Counted from the stretch's first letter, positions 1-7,223 are shown. The stretch is DNA of 12,530 bases from an uncultured Coprococcus sp. (GCA_900548315.1 URJU01000048.1:1-12530), one strand, 5' to 3'. The notes: generated from the letters alone by a model not told the origin. Program-made: numbers and translations.

Positions 1-43
1 AATAATAAAAACAAAATAAAGATACAATTAAAAAGTAATAAAT

Positions 44-77
44 AAGGGGACTTTCCTATGTGGGAGGTCTCCTTTTT
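44..77 (+). terminator. Intrinsic terminator of the gene upstream of the window
   Basis: Bases 44-56 (AAGGGGACTTTCC) pair along their full length with 62-74 (GGGAGGTCTCCTT), with three G-T wobbles and a five-base loop, and T residues continue to 77. This is a textbook Rho-independent terminator. It ends transcription arriving from the left, so secA starts a new transcription unit. In many Firmicutes the gene left of secA is the ribosome hibernation factor hpf, but nothing of it is visible here. Confidence 0.85.
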
Positions 78-79
78 GC

Positions 80-108
80 TTGATATAAATGACATATGAT
101 GTTAGAAT
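80..108 (+). promoter_or_regulatory. Sigma-A type promoter of secA-prfB
   Basis: A -35 box TTGATA (80-85) is followed by a 17-base spacer and a -10 box TAGAAT (103-108). TG at 100-101 gives an extended -10. Each box differs from consensus at one position. Transcription would start near 115, giving a short leader of about 30 bases before the secA start. The promoter begins only three bases after the preceding terminator. Confidence 0.75.
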
Positions 109-146
109 GTACCCTGAATAACGATAGCTAGGAGGTCAAAAACAAC

Positions 147-2720
147 ATGGGTTTGTTTGAGAAAATATTTGGAACGCACAGCGAGAAGGAATTGAAGAAG
201 ATTGCACCTATCGTTGATGCGATAGAGGCACTTGATGAAAAGATGCAGGCACTTTCAGATGAGGAACTGAAGGCAAAGACACAGGAGTTTAAAGACAGAC
301 TTGCAGCTGGAGAGACGCTGGATGACATATTGGTAGAGGCATTTGCAGTTGTGAGAGAGGCTGCGTACCGTGTGCTCGGGATGAAACATTACAGAGTACA
401 GCTTATTGGTGGTATAGTTCTCCATCAGGGAAGAATTGCTGAGATGAGAACTGGTGAAGGTAAGACTCTTGTATCCACACTTCCTGCCTATCTGAATGCC
501 CTTGAGGGAAAGGGCGTACATGTTGTAACCGTCAATGACTACCTGGCAAAGCGAGATGCCGAGTGGATGGGGCAGGTTCATGAGTTTCTTGGCCTGAAGG
601 TCGGTATTATTCTGAACAGTTCTACTACTGATGAGAGACGAGAGGCATATAACTGCGATATTACATATGTAACCAACAATGAGCTTGGATTTGATTACTT
701 AAGAGACAACATGGTCATATACAAGGAGAAACTGGTTCTCAGAGATCTTCATTATTGTGTGATCGATGAGGTTGATTCGGTTCTCATAGATGAGGCTCGT
801 ACACCTCTTATCATATCTGGTCAGAGCGGTAAGTCCACGGAGCTTTACAAGATGTGTGACTATCTTGCGAGACAGATGAAAAGAGGCGAAGGTGACGGTG
901 AGATATCCAAGATGGATATGCTTATGAAGACAGAGGTTGAGGAAGATGGAGATTTCCTTGTGAATGAGAAGGACAAATATGTCATGCTCACAGCCAACGG
1001 TGTAAAGATGGTAGAACAGTTCTTCCATATAGATAACCTTTCAGATCCTGAGAATATGGAGATACAGCACAACATTATCCTGGCTCTTCGAGCACATAAT
1101 CTTATGTTCAGAGACAGGGATTATGTTGTAAAGGATGATGAGGTTCTTATTGTTGACGAGTTTACCGGACGTATCATGCCGGGACGTCGTTTCTCAGACG
1201 GTCTTCATCAGGCGATAGAGGCAAAGGAGAATGTAAAGGTTAAGAGAGAGAGTAAGACTTTGGCAACTATCACATTCCAGAACTTCTTCAACATGTTTGA
1301 CAAGAAGGCTGGTATGACTGGTACTGCGCAGACAGAGGAGGAAGAGTTCAGAGAGATTTATGGTATGGATGTCGTTGTCATTCCAACCAACAGACCTATA
1401 CAGAGAATAGATCAGCCGGATTCAATATTTAAGACAAAGAAGGAAAAACTCAACGCAATAGTTGAACAGATAAACGAGAGCTATAGAAAAGGACAGCCTG
1501 TTTTGGTAGGTACCATCAATATTGATGCATCAGAGGAACTTAGTCACATGCTTTCCAAGAGAAAAGTTCCTCATAAAGTACTCAATGCCAAGTTCCATGA
1601 ACTTGAGGCGGAGATAGTAGCGGATGCGGGACAGAAGAACGCGGTTACCATTGCAACCAACATGGCAGGCCGAGGTACTGATATCAAGCTCGGAGAGGGA
1701 GTTGCAGAACTTGGAGGACTCAGGATCATAGGAACAGAGAGGCATGAGTCAAGACGTATAGACAACCAGCTCCGTGGACGTTCAGGACGTCAGGGAGATC
1801 CGGGAGAATCGAAGTTCTATCTTTCACTCGAGGATGATCTTATGAGACTCTTTGGATCAGAGAGAGTTATGAGTGTATATGATACGCTGAAGATACCTGA
1901 AGGCGAGGAGATAGAGCACAAGACTATATCAAATTTCGTAGAAAAAGCTCAGAAGAAGATAGAGGGCAACAACTTTGCGATCAGAAAAAATCTTCTTGAG
2001 TATGACAGAGTTAACAATGAACAGAGGGAGATCATTTACAAAGAGCGTAGAAGAGTCCTTGACGGTGAAAACATGCATGAAGTGATTCTCAAGATGATCA
2101 AGGATGACATAAGCGCTGCAGTTGATCAGGTGTGTTCGTCTGAGACGGCACCTGAGGACTGGAATCAGGTCGAGCTGGATGATATGATAAGAAATATCGT
2201 TCCGTTTGAGGAACCTGTGACCCTCACTGAAGAAGAGATAAGAAAGGCAGACATAAAGGAACTCAAGGAGAGACTAAACAATGAGGCTCTTGAGCTTTAC
2301 GCTGAGAAGGAGAAAGAAATAGATGATCCTGACCAGATGAGAGAGATAGAGCGAGTTATTCTGCTTAAGACTATAGATAGAAAATGGACAGATCACATCG
2401 ATGACATGGATAACCTGAGACAGGGTATTGGTCTTAGATCTTTGGGACAGAGAGATCCTGTAGTAGAGTATAAGTTTGCCGGATATGATATGTTCAATGA
2501 TATGACAGCTGCTATTCGAGAGGAGACAGTCAAACTTCTGTATAGAATAAAGGTTGAGCAGAAGATAGAGCGAGAAGAGGTCAATAAGGTGACAGGAACA
2601 AACAAAGATGATACTGTCGCAAAGGGACCAGTGAGAAAAGCTAAGAAGATAGGCAGAAATGACCTCTGCCCTTGCGGAAGTGGACTGAAGTACAAGAATT
2701 GCTGCGGCAAGAATGACTGA
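147..2720 (+). CDS. secA: Preprotein translocase subunit SecA
   Basis: SecA is the ATPase motor that pushes unfolded preproteins through the SecYEG channel at the cytoplasmic membrane. The 857-residue product has all the family landmarks: Walker A (MRTGEGKT, residues 100-107), Walker B with the DEVD box (VIDEVDSV, 205-212), the preprotein cross-linking region between about 220 and 370, and helicase motifs of the second nucleotide-binding fold (TNMAGRGTDIKLG, 504-516; then the IGTERHESRR and QLRGRSGRQGDPG motifs, 528-553). A helical wing and scaffold follow. The C-terminal zinc-binding tail has cysteines at 841, 843, 852 and 853, the signature that binds SecB or ribosomes in other bacteria. 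The ATG at 147 has the ribosome binding site GGAGG at 131-135. Length is in the normal range and no key residue is missing. prfB follows after 23 bases. Confidence 0.98.
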   Translation: MGLFEKIFGTHSEKELKKIAPIVDAIEALDEKMQALSDEELKAKTQEFKDRLAAGETLDDILVEAFAVVREAAYRVLGMKHYRVQLIGGIVLHQGRIAEMRTGEGKTLVSTLPAYLNALEGKGVHVVTVNDYLAKRDAEWMGQVHEFLGLKVGIILNSSTTDERREAYNCDITYVTNNELGFDYLRDNMVIYKEKLVLRDLHYCVIDEVDSVLIDEARTPLIISGQSGKSTELYKMCDYLARQMKRGEGDGEISKMDMLMKTEVEEDGDFLVNEKDKYVMLTANGVKMVEQFFHIDNLSDPENMEIQHNIILALRAHNLMFRDRDYVVKDDEVLIVDEFTGRIMPGRRFSDGLHQAIEAKENVKVKRESKTLATITFQNFFNMFDKKAGMTGTAQTEEEEFREIYGMDVVVIPTNRPIQRIDQPDSIFKTKKEKLNAIVEQINESYRKGQPVLVGTINIDASEELSHMLSKRKVPHKVLNAKFHELEAEIVADAGQKNAVTIATNMAGRGTDIKLGEGVAELGGLRIIGTERHESRRIDNQLRGRSGRQGDPGESKFYLSLEDDLMRLFGSERVMSVYDTLKIPEGEEIEHKTISNFVEKAQKKIEGNNFAIRKNLLEYDRVNNEQREIIYKERRRVLDGENMHEVILKMIKDDISAAVDQVCSSETAPEDWNQVELDDMIRNIVPFEEPVTLTEEEIRKADIKELKERLNNEALELYAEKEKEIDDPDQMREIERVILLKTIDRKWTDHIDDMDNLRQGIGLRSLGQRDPVVEYKFAGYDMFNDMTAAIREETVKLLYRIKVEQKIEREEVNKVTGTNKDDTVAKGPVRKAKKIGRNDLCPCGSGLKYKNCCGKND

Positions 2721-2743
2721 TCAGGTTTTACAGGAGAATTTGA

Positions 2744-3856
2744 GTGATAGAGATAGATGAGTTCAGGGCGGCGCTGGCATCCTACAGGGAGCCACTGGAG
2801 GAGGTCAAGTCGTCCCTTGATATTGAAAACAAGACAGACAGAATAGCAAAACTAAATTATGAGATGGAACAGCCGGGATTCTGGGATGATGTTAACAGAT
2901 CCCGGGAAGTTTCAAAAGAGCTGAAGGGACTTCAGGATCTGGTGGACAACTACAAAAAACTGGAGAATGACTATGTGGATATAGATACCCTTATCCTTAT
3001 GGCTGAGGAGGAGAATGATGCAAGTCTTGTGCCTGAGATAGGAGAGCAGATAGATATATTCACAAGAGAATTTGAGGAGTATAGGATAAACCTATTATTT
3101 ACAGATGAATTTGATGATCGTGATGCAGTTCTCACACTTCATTCAGGAGAGGGCGGAACTGAGTCGTGTGACTGGGCCAGCATGTTGTATAGAATGTATA
3201 CCAGATGGGCGGAAAAACATGGTATGAGCGTTGAGGTCTTGGATTATTTGGAGGGTGATGAGGCTGGAATAAAGTCGGTGACTATACAGATAAGCGGAGC
3301 GCATGCGTATGGTTTTTTGAAGTCGGAAAAGGGCGTTCACAGACTTGTAAGAATTTCACCTTTCAATTCAGCGGGCAAGAGAATGACATCATTTGCATCC
3401 TGTGATGTGATACCGGATATCGAGGAGGATCTTGAGATAGATATACGTGACGAGGATATCAGGATAGATACATACAGATCCAGCGGCGCTGGTGGTCAGC
3501 ATATCAATAAGACATCATCGGCTGTCAGGATAACGCATTTCCCTACAGGAATAGTTGTCCAGTGTCAGAACGAGAGATCACAGCTCATGAATAAGAACAA
3601 GGCCATGCAGATGCTGAAATCTAAGTTGTATCTCATAAAGAAACAGGAGAATCTTGAGAAGATATCGGATATTCGAGGAGAGGTCACAGATAATGGATTT
3701 GGAAGTCAGATAAGATCCTATGTACTCCAGCCGTATACTATGGCGAAGGATAAGCGTACCGGATATGAGAATTCTAATGTGTCGGCGGTTTTGGACGGGG
3801 ATTTGGATGGATTTATGACTGCTTATCTCAAATGGATAAATAGGGTGGAAGTGTAA
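2744..3856 (+). CDS. prfB: Peptide chain release factor 2 (RF2), no programmed frameshift
   Basis: RF2 recognises UGA and UAA stop codons and triggers release of the finished peptide on the ribosome. The 370-residue protein has the stop-codon-reading SPF tripeptide at residues 205-207 and the catalytic GGQ at 250-252 (SGAGGQHINK), the same numbering as in E. coli RF2. The start is GTG at 2744, chosen because AGGAG (2732-2736) lies seven bases upstream and the N-terminus aligns with B. subtilis RF2. In E. coli and B. subtilis an in-frame UGA after about 25 codons forces an autoregulatory +1 frameshift. Here the equivalent place reads CTT GAT (codons 25-26, 2816-2821), so the gene is one open frame and that control is absent. 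It lies 23 bases after secA, the usual Firmicutes pairing, and probably shares its promoter. Confidence 0.97.
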   Translation: MIEIDEFRAALASYREPLEEVKSSLDIENKTDRIAKLNYEMEQPGFWDDVNRSREVSKELKGLQDLVDNYKKLENDYVDIDTLILMAEEENDASLVPEIGEQIDIFTREFEEYRINLLFTDEFDDRDAVLTLHSGEGGTESCDWASMLYRMYTRWAEKHGMSVEVLDYLEGDEAGIKSVTIQISGAHAYGFLKSEKGVHRLVRISPFNSAGKRMTSFASCDVIPDIEEDLEIDIRDEDIRIDTYRSSGAGGQHINKTSSAVRITHFPTGIVVQCQNERSQLMNKNKAMQMLKSKLYLIKKQENLEKISDIRGEVTDNGFGSQIRSYVLQPYTMAKDKRTGYENSNVSAVLDGDLDGFMTAYLKWINRVEV

Positions 3857-3870
3857 AAATAAATTATGCT

Positions 3871-3899
3871 TTGACAATGACGCTTTATACTGATAAAGT
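3871..3899 (+). promoter_or_regulatory. Probable promoter of hom
   Basis: A perfect -35 box TTGACA (3871-3876), a 17-base spacer and the -10 box TAAAGT (3894-3899) are preceded by TG at 3891-3892 (extended -10). The -10 matches consensus at four of six positions. Transcription would begin near 3906 and leave a leader of about 75 bases containing a weak six-base-pair hairpin (3919-3924 with 3930-3935). I see no riboswitch or T-box structure, and no terminator between prfB and this promoter. Confidence 0.6.
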
Positions 3900-3981
3900 A
3901 ATGACGTACTAAAATTGCGTATTTATGCAAAATACATACAAAGATAAAAGAGGAAGATAAAAGAGAAGGAGAATAAGGGAC

Positions 3982-5181
3982 ATGGTGAATATAGCAGTAT
4001 TAGGTTATGGTACAGTTGGCTCAGGAGTTGTGGAAGTGATAAACACCAACCATGATATTGTTAATAAGAGAGCTGGGCAGGAGATAAATGTAAAGAGGGT
4101 ACTTGACCTCAGAACATTTCCAGGGGATCCTGTTGAGAGCATTCTCACCCATGACTTTGAGGATATACTGAACGATGACGAGATCAGAGTTGTGGTAGAG
4201 GTGATGGGAGGCGTTGAGCCGGCATATACATTTGTAAAGAAGTGTCTTCTTGCAGGCAAGAGCGTTGCAACTTCTAACAAGGAGCTCGTTGCTGTTCATG
4301 GCCCTGAACTTCTGAAGATTGCCAGGGAGGGCAATATCAATTTCTTCTTTGAGGCATCAGCTGGCGGTGGAATACCGGTTATAAGACCACTCAACACATC
4401 CATCACAGCGGATGATGTGACAGAAATCACAGGAATACTTAACGGTACGACCAATTATATCCTCACTAAGATGGATAAAGAGGGGGCAGACTATGCCACT
4501 GTGTTAAAGCAGGCGCAGGATCTCGGCTATGCAGAGCGCAATCCGGAGGCGGACGTTGAAGGCGGCGATGCATGCAGAAAGATAGCAATACTTACATCTC
4601 TCGTATATGGAAAGAATCTGGACTACAACAGAATCCATATGGAGGGAATAACAAAGATAACGACAGATGATTTCAAGTATGCAGATAAGATGGGATATTC
4701 CGTAAAGCTTGTCGGTACGACAAGAAAAATCGATGGCAAGCTTTACTCGTATGTGGCACCTGTCATGCTGCCACATGACAATCCTCTGGCAAAGATAGAT
4801 GATGTATATAATGGTATATTGGTGCATGGAAATGCTCTTGATGATGTCATGTTCTATGGAAAGGGCGCAGGAAAGCTTCCTACAGCGTCTGCAGTTGTAT
4901 CAGACGTTGTAGATGCAGTCAGAAATATGGGAAGAAATGTTCCTATCATCTGGGATGATGAGGAACTTGAGATGGGAGCATTCGAGGACTCAGCAAGCAG
5001 ATTCTTTATAAGAACTGAAGAGCGGGATGAGAATGCTATAAAGGCAGCATTTGGTGAAGTTGAGTATGTCGATTCTGATCTGAATGAGAAAGCATTTGTG
5101 ACAGCGGTGATTACAGAAGGTGAATTTGAGGCATGTTGCAATAAGATTGGTATTAAGAGTGCGCTCAGAGTGCTCGATTAG
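3982..5181 (+). CDS. hom: Homoserine dehydrogenase with a compact ACT-like C-terminus
   Basis: This enzyme reduces aspartate semialdehyde to homoserine with NAD(P)H, the branch-point step towards threonine and methionine. The 399-residue product begins with a Rossmann fold (GYGTVGSG, residues 8-15). It then shows the SNKELV motif with K100, the dimerisation and substrate region EASAGGGIPVI (124-134), NGTTNYIL (154-161) and the catalytic stretch YAERNPEADVEGGDACRK (183-200), whose final lysine matches the family's catalytic lysine. A tail of only about 60 residues (340-399) has ACT-like beta-alpha alternation. It is shorter than the usual ACT domain and lacks the typical glycine-containing ligand loop, so threonine feedback may be weak or altered (inference). 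The ATG at 3982 has the ribosome binding site AAGGAGA at 3966-3972. lysC follows after a 140-base gap; thrB and thrC are not in the window. Confidence 0.95.
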   Translation: MVNIAVLGYGTVGSGVVEVINTNHDIVNKRAGQEINVKRVLDLRTFPGDPVESILTHDFEDILNDDEIRVVVEVMGGVEPAYTFVKKCLLAGKSVATSNKELVAVHGPELLKIAREGNINFFFEASAGGGIPVIRPLNTSITADDVTEITGILNGTTNYILTKMDKEGADYATVLKQAQDLGYAERNPEADVEGGDACRKIAILTSLVYGKNLDYNRIHMEGITKITTDDFKYADKMGYSVKLVGTTRKIDGKLYSYVAPVMLPHDNPLAKIDDVYNGILVHGNALDDVMFYGKGAGKLPTASAVVSDVVDAVRNMGRNVPIIWDDEELEMGAFEDSASRFFIRTEERDENAIKAAFGEVEYVDSDLNEKAFVTAVITEGEFEACCNKIGIKSALRVLD

Positions 5182-5201
5182 TACAATATTATCCAAAGAC
5201 C

Positions 5202-5230
5202 TTGAAATCCTTGTGGAATTGAGTTATTTT
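5202..5230 (+). promoter_or_regulatory. Candidate promoter of lysC (weak)
   Basis: TTGAAA (5202-5207) and TATTTT (5225-5230) are spaced by 17 bases. The -35 matches consensus well, but the -10 fits at only four positions and has no TG extension. The hom-lysC gap shows no clear terminator, so lysC may also be read through from the hom promoter. Confidence 0.3.
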
Positions 5231-5255
5231 ACAAAAGGCTTATTTCTTTTTGCGG

Positions 5256-5270
5256 ATATGATCTTCATAT
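5256..5270 (+). repeat. Short inverted repeat in the lysC leader
   Basis: ATATGA, a three-base spacer TCT and TCATAT form a perfect 6+6 inverted repeat 51 bases before the lysC start and downstream of the candidate promoter. It could be an operator half-site pair or chance; the sequence alone does not decide. Confidence 0.3.
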
Positions 5271-5321
5271 GAGCAGAAAGTAAAATATACAAATTTTCAA
5301 ATGAGCGATCAGGAGGACAAT

Positions 5322-6527
5322 ATGTTAATAGTAAAGAAGTTTGGTGGTACTTCCGTTGGAAATACCGAAAGAATCTTTAACGTGGCCAAAAGATGTATTG
5401 AGGACTGGCAGAAGGGCAATGACGTTGTTGTAGTACTGTCTGCTATGGGTAAATACACAGATGAGCTGATAGATATGGCTAAGCAGGTAAATGAAAATCC
5501 GCCTAAGAGAGAGATGGATATGCTTTTCACAATAGGAGAGCAGATGTCCGTATCACTCATGGCTATGGCTATGAATTCATTGAAGGTTCCGGCAATCTCA
5601 CTCAATGCATTTCAGGTGGCAATGCATACAACTTCAGTATATGGTAATGCGCGACTGAAGAGAATTGATGTTGAGAGAATCAGACATGAACTTGAGCAGA
5701 GAAAGATAGTTATAGTTACAGGATTCCAGGGAATCAACAAGTACGATGATTACACAACTCTTGGTCGTGGCGGTTCAGATACAACAGCTGTTGCACTTGC
5801 AGCGGCACTTAACGCTGATGCGTGCGAGATTTATACAGATGTGGATGGTGTATATACAGCAGATCCACGTAAGGTAAAGACAGCACGTAAACTGGATACG
5901 ATAACATATGATGAGATGCTTGAACTTGCTACACTTGGTGCAGGCGTTCTGCACAACCGTTCAGTAGAACTTGCCAAGAAGTTTGGCGTTCAGCTGGTTG
6001 TTCGTTCAAGTCTCAATTTATCAGAGGGTACAATAGTTAAGGAGGATACTGGAATGGAGAAGATGTTAGTTAGTGGTGTTGCAGCAGATGCAGACTCAGC
6101 AAGAGTGGCAGTGGTAGGATTGGAGGATACACCAGGTGTTGCGTTCAAGCTTTTCAATCTGCTTGCAAAGAATGACATCAATATAGATATGATCCTGCAG
6201 TCAGTAGGAAGACATGGAACAAAGGATATCACATTTACATGCAGCGATGAGAATGCAGATAGAGCAGAAGAGATCATCAAGAACAACATCGGCAAGTTCG
6301 AGAGCATAGATGTCAATAAGGACGTTGCTAAGGTTTCTATCGTTGGTGCAGGAATGCAGTCAAATGCAGGCGTTGCAGCAAAGATGTTCGAGGCACTTTA
6401 TGATGAGAACATCAACATCAGAATGATTTCAACATCAGAGATCAGAGTTACTGTACTTATAGACGAGCAGTATACAGAGCGCGCCATGAATGCAATCCAT
6501 GACAAGTTCGCTCTCGGCGATCGTTAA
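5322..6527 (+). CDS. lysC: Aspartate kinase, monofunctional, two C-terminal ACT domains
   Basis: Aspartate kinase phosphorylates aspartate to aspartyl-4-phosphate, the first step towards lysine, threonine and methionine. I place the start at ATG 5322: AGGAGG (5311-5316) lies five bases upstream and the protein then begins MLIVKKFGGTSVG as in the family. An in-frame ATG at 5301 would add seven residues but has no ribosome binding site. The 401-residue protein has the amino acid kinase fold at about 1-235: KFGGTSVG at 6-13, GRGGSDT at 148-154 and the nucleotide-binding YTDVDGVYTADPR at 171-183. Two ACT domains follow (roughly 258-330 and 338-398), the second with the conserved MISTSEI stretch. 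Architecture and length match lysine-sensitive aspartokinase II of B. subtilis. An internal in-frame start at codon 245 probably gives a second product. A hairpin terminator candidate lies 40 bases downstream. Confidence 0.96.
   Translation: MLIVKKFGGTSVGNTERIFNVAKRCIEDWQKGNDVVVVLSAMGKYTDELIDMAKQVNENPPKREMDMLFTIGEQMSVSLMAMAMNSLKVPAISLNAFQVAMHTTSVYGNARLKRIDVERIRHELEQRKIVIVTGFQGINKYDDYTTLGRGGSDTTAVALAAALNADACEIYTDVDGVYTADPRKVKTARKLDTITYDEMLELATLGAGVLHNRSVELAKKFGVQLVVRSSLNLSEGTIVKEDTGMEKMLVSGVAADADSARVAVVGLEDTPGVAFKLFNLLAKNDINIDMILQSVGRHGTKDITFTCSDENADRAEEIIKNNIGKFESIDVNKDVAKVSIVGAGMQSNAGVAAKMFEALYDENINIRMISTSEIRVTVLIDEQYTERAMNAIHDKFALGDR
6054..6527 (+). CDS. lysC: Nested in-frame start: probable aspartate kinase beta (regulatory) subunit
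   Basis: Inside lysC, AAGGAGG (6039-6045) stands eight bases before an in-frame ATG (6054-6056, codon 245). That is a ribosome binding site as good as any of the true gene starts in this window. Translation from it would give a 157-residue protein beginning MEKMLVSGVAADAD that contains only the two ACT domains. Known biology supports this: B. subtilis lysC and Corynebacterium lysC each encode an alpha subunit plus a beta subunit from an internal start at the same domain boundary, and the two form a heterotetramer in which beta carries effector binding. The motif and frame are visible directly; that it is used in this organism is inferred. Confidence 0.72.
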   Translation: MEKMLVSGVAADADSARVAVVGLEDTPGVAFKLFNLLAKNDINIDMILQSVGRHGTKDITFTCSDENADRAEEIIKNNIGKFESIDVNKDVAKVSIVGAGMQSNAGVAAKMFEALYDENINIRMISTSEIRVTVLIDEQYTERAMNAIHDKFALGDR

Positions 6528-6567
6528 TTTTTATAGAACCAATATAGTCCTGCTCATTCAGGAGAGT

Positions 6568-6600
6568 ATATACGCCGGGGGAAACTCCGGCGTATATTAT
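6568..6600 (+). terminator. Hairpin with GAAA tetraloop after lysC, probable terminator
   Basis: ATATACGCCGG (6568-6578) pairs perfectly with CCGGCGTATAT (6587-6597). Two more pairs (G-T, G-C) extend the stem to 13 and close a GAAA tetraloop (6581-6584). The tail after the GC core is TATATTAT rather than a clean T run, so termination may be partial. A smaller hairpin (TCCTG 6548-6552 with CAGGA 6559-6563) lies just before it. Confidence 0.55.
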
Positions 6601-6617
6601 CATGAGGATGAGATAAA

Positions 6618-6653
6618 GCAGACGCCGCGCGGAGCGCCTTAAAATGCGTCTGC
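6618..6653 (+). other. GC-rich structured element in the dCMP deaminase leader
   Basis: GCAGACGC (6618-6625) pairs perfectly with GCGTCTGC (6646-6653). The enclosed segment holds a second small hairpin, GCGC (6627-6630) with GCGC (6634-6637), then an unpaired stretch CTTAAAAT. The element is much richer in G and C than its surroundings and is followed by CCCCCATATGAGGAGG, not by a T run, so it is not a standard terminator. I do not recognise it as a known riboswitch class. It may be a structured 5' leader, an RNA processing site or a small palindromic repeat. Confidence 0.45.
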
Positions 6654-6673
6654 CCCCATATGAGGAGGACGTA

Positions 6674-6772
6674 ATGAATTTGGAAAGGAGTTCAGGGGAT
6701 GAAAAGAGCAGATTATATATCGTGGGATCAATATTTTATGGGAATAGCGATGATGTCCGCGGAGAGAAGTAA
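6674..6772 (+). CDS. Possible 32-residue leader peptide overlapping the dCMP deaminase gene
   Basis: A perfect AGGAGG (6663-6668) is followed after five bases by ATG (6674), opening a frame of 32 codons that ends with TAA at 6770-6772. It is in a different frame from the dCMP deaminase gene and overlaps its first 74 bases. The predicted peptide (MNLERSSGDEKSR at its start) is hydrophilic and resembles nothing I know. If translated, its ribosomes would cross the deaminase start and could dampen or tune its expression. It may equally be a chance Shine-Dalgarno match; the peptide itself has no supporting evidence beyond the start signal. Confidence 0.3.
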   Translation: MNLERSSGDEKSRLYIVGSIFYGNSDDVRGEK

Positions 6773-7178
6773 AGATCCATCTACGCAGGTTGGAGCATGC
6801 ATAGTTGACAAGAACAACAGGATCCTGTCGATGGGATACAATGGAATGCCGGCGGGCTGCGATGATGACGTCATGCCATGGGGCAAAGTGGGAGATCCGC
6901 TGGATAATAAATACTTCTATGTGTGCCATGCAGAGCTGAATTCCATTCTAAATTATAGAGGCGGAAATCTCAAAGATGCCATTATATATTCGACCCTGTT
7001 TCCGTGCAATGAGTGCGCCAAAGCAATCATCCAGTGCGGCATAAAGGAAGTTGTATACATGTCGGATAAGTATGCTTCCACAGACAGCACAATAGCGTCA
7101 AAGAAAATGTTTGACATGGCTGGGGTGAAGTATAGACAGTTTGAGTCTAAGGGTAAGAAGATTACCTTGGATCTCTAG
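6699..7178 (+). CDS. dCMP deaminase (cytidine/deoxycytidylate deaminase family)
   Basis: The 159-residue protein matches deoxycytidylate deaminases, which convert dCMP to dUMP for thymidylate synthesis (the ComEB type in Firmicutes). The N-terminal stretch SKDPSTQVGACIVDKNNRI is typical of that subfamily. The zinc-dependent catalytic site is intact: CHAEL at residues 76-80 (H77 zinc ligand, E79 proton shuttle) and PCNEC at 102-106 (C103 and C106 zinc ligands). Allosteric dCTP control is common in the family, but I cannot confirm it from sequence. The start at ATG 6699 has AGGAG at 6686-6690, eight bases upstream. The gene follows an unusual structured leader and a competing upstream start. 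tsaE begins 45 bases downstream with no terminator between, so co-transcription is likely although the functions are unrelated. A ComE competence role is not implied. Confidence 0.92.
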   Translation: MKRADYISWDQYFMGIAMMSAERSKDPSTQVGACIVDKNNRILSMGYNGMPAGCDDDVMPWGKVGDPLDNKYFYVCHAELNSILNYRGGNLKDAIIYSTLFPCNECAKAIIQCGIKEVVYMSDKYASTDSTIASKKMFDMAGVKYRQFESKGKKITLDL

Positions 7179-7223
7179 AAAGTAGATTGATTTGCAAAAG
7201 TGTAACAGACAGGAGATAGAATA

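Noticed and set aside
3857..3981. Riboswitch or T-box leader before hom
   Set aside because: The transcribed leader would be only about 75 bases with one weak 6-bp stem, and no T-box or terminator motif is present.
5301..5321. Upstream ATG at 5301 as the lysC start
   Set aside because: No ribosome binding site precedes it, while AGGAGG lies perfectly placed before ATG 5322 and the family N-terminus begins there.
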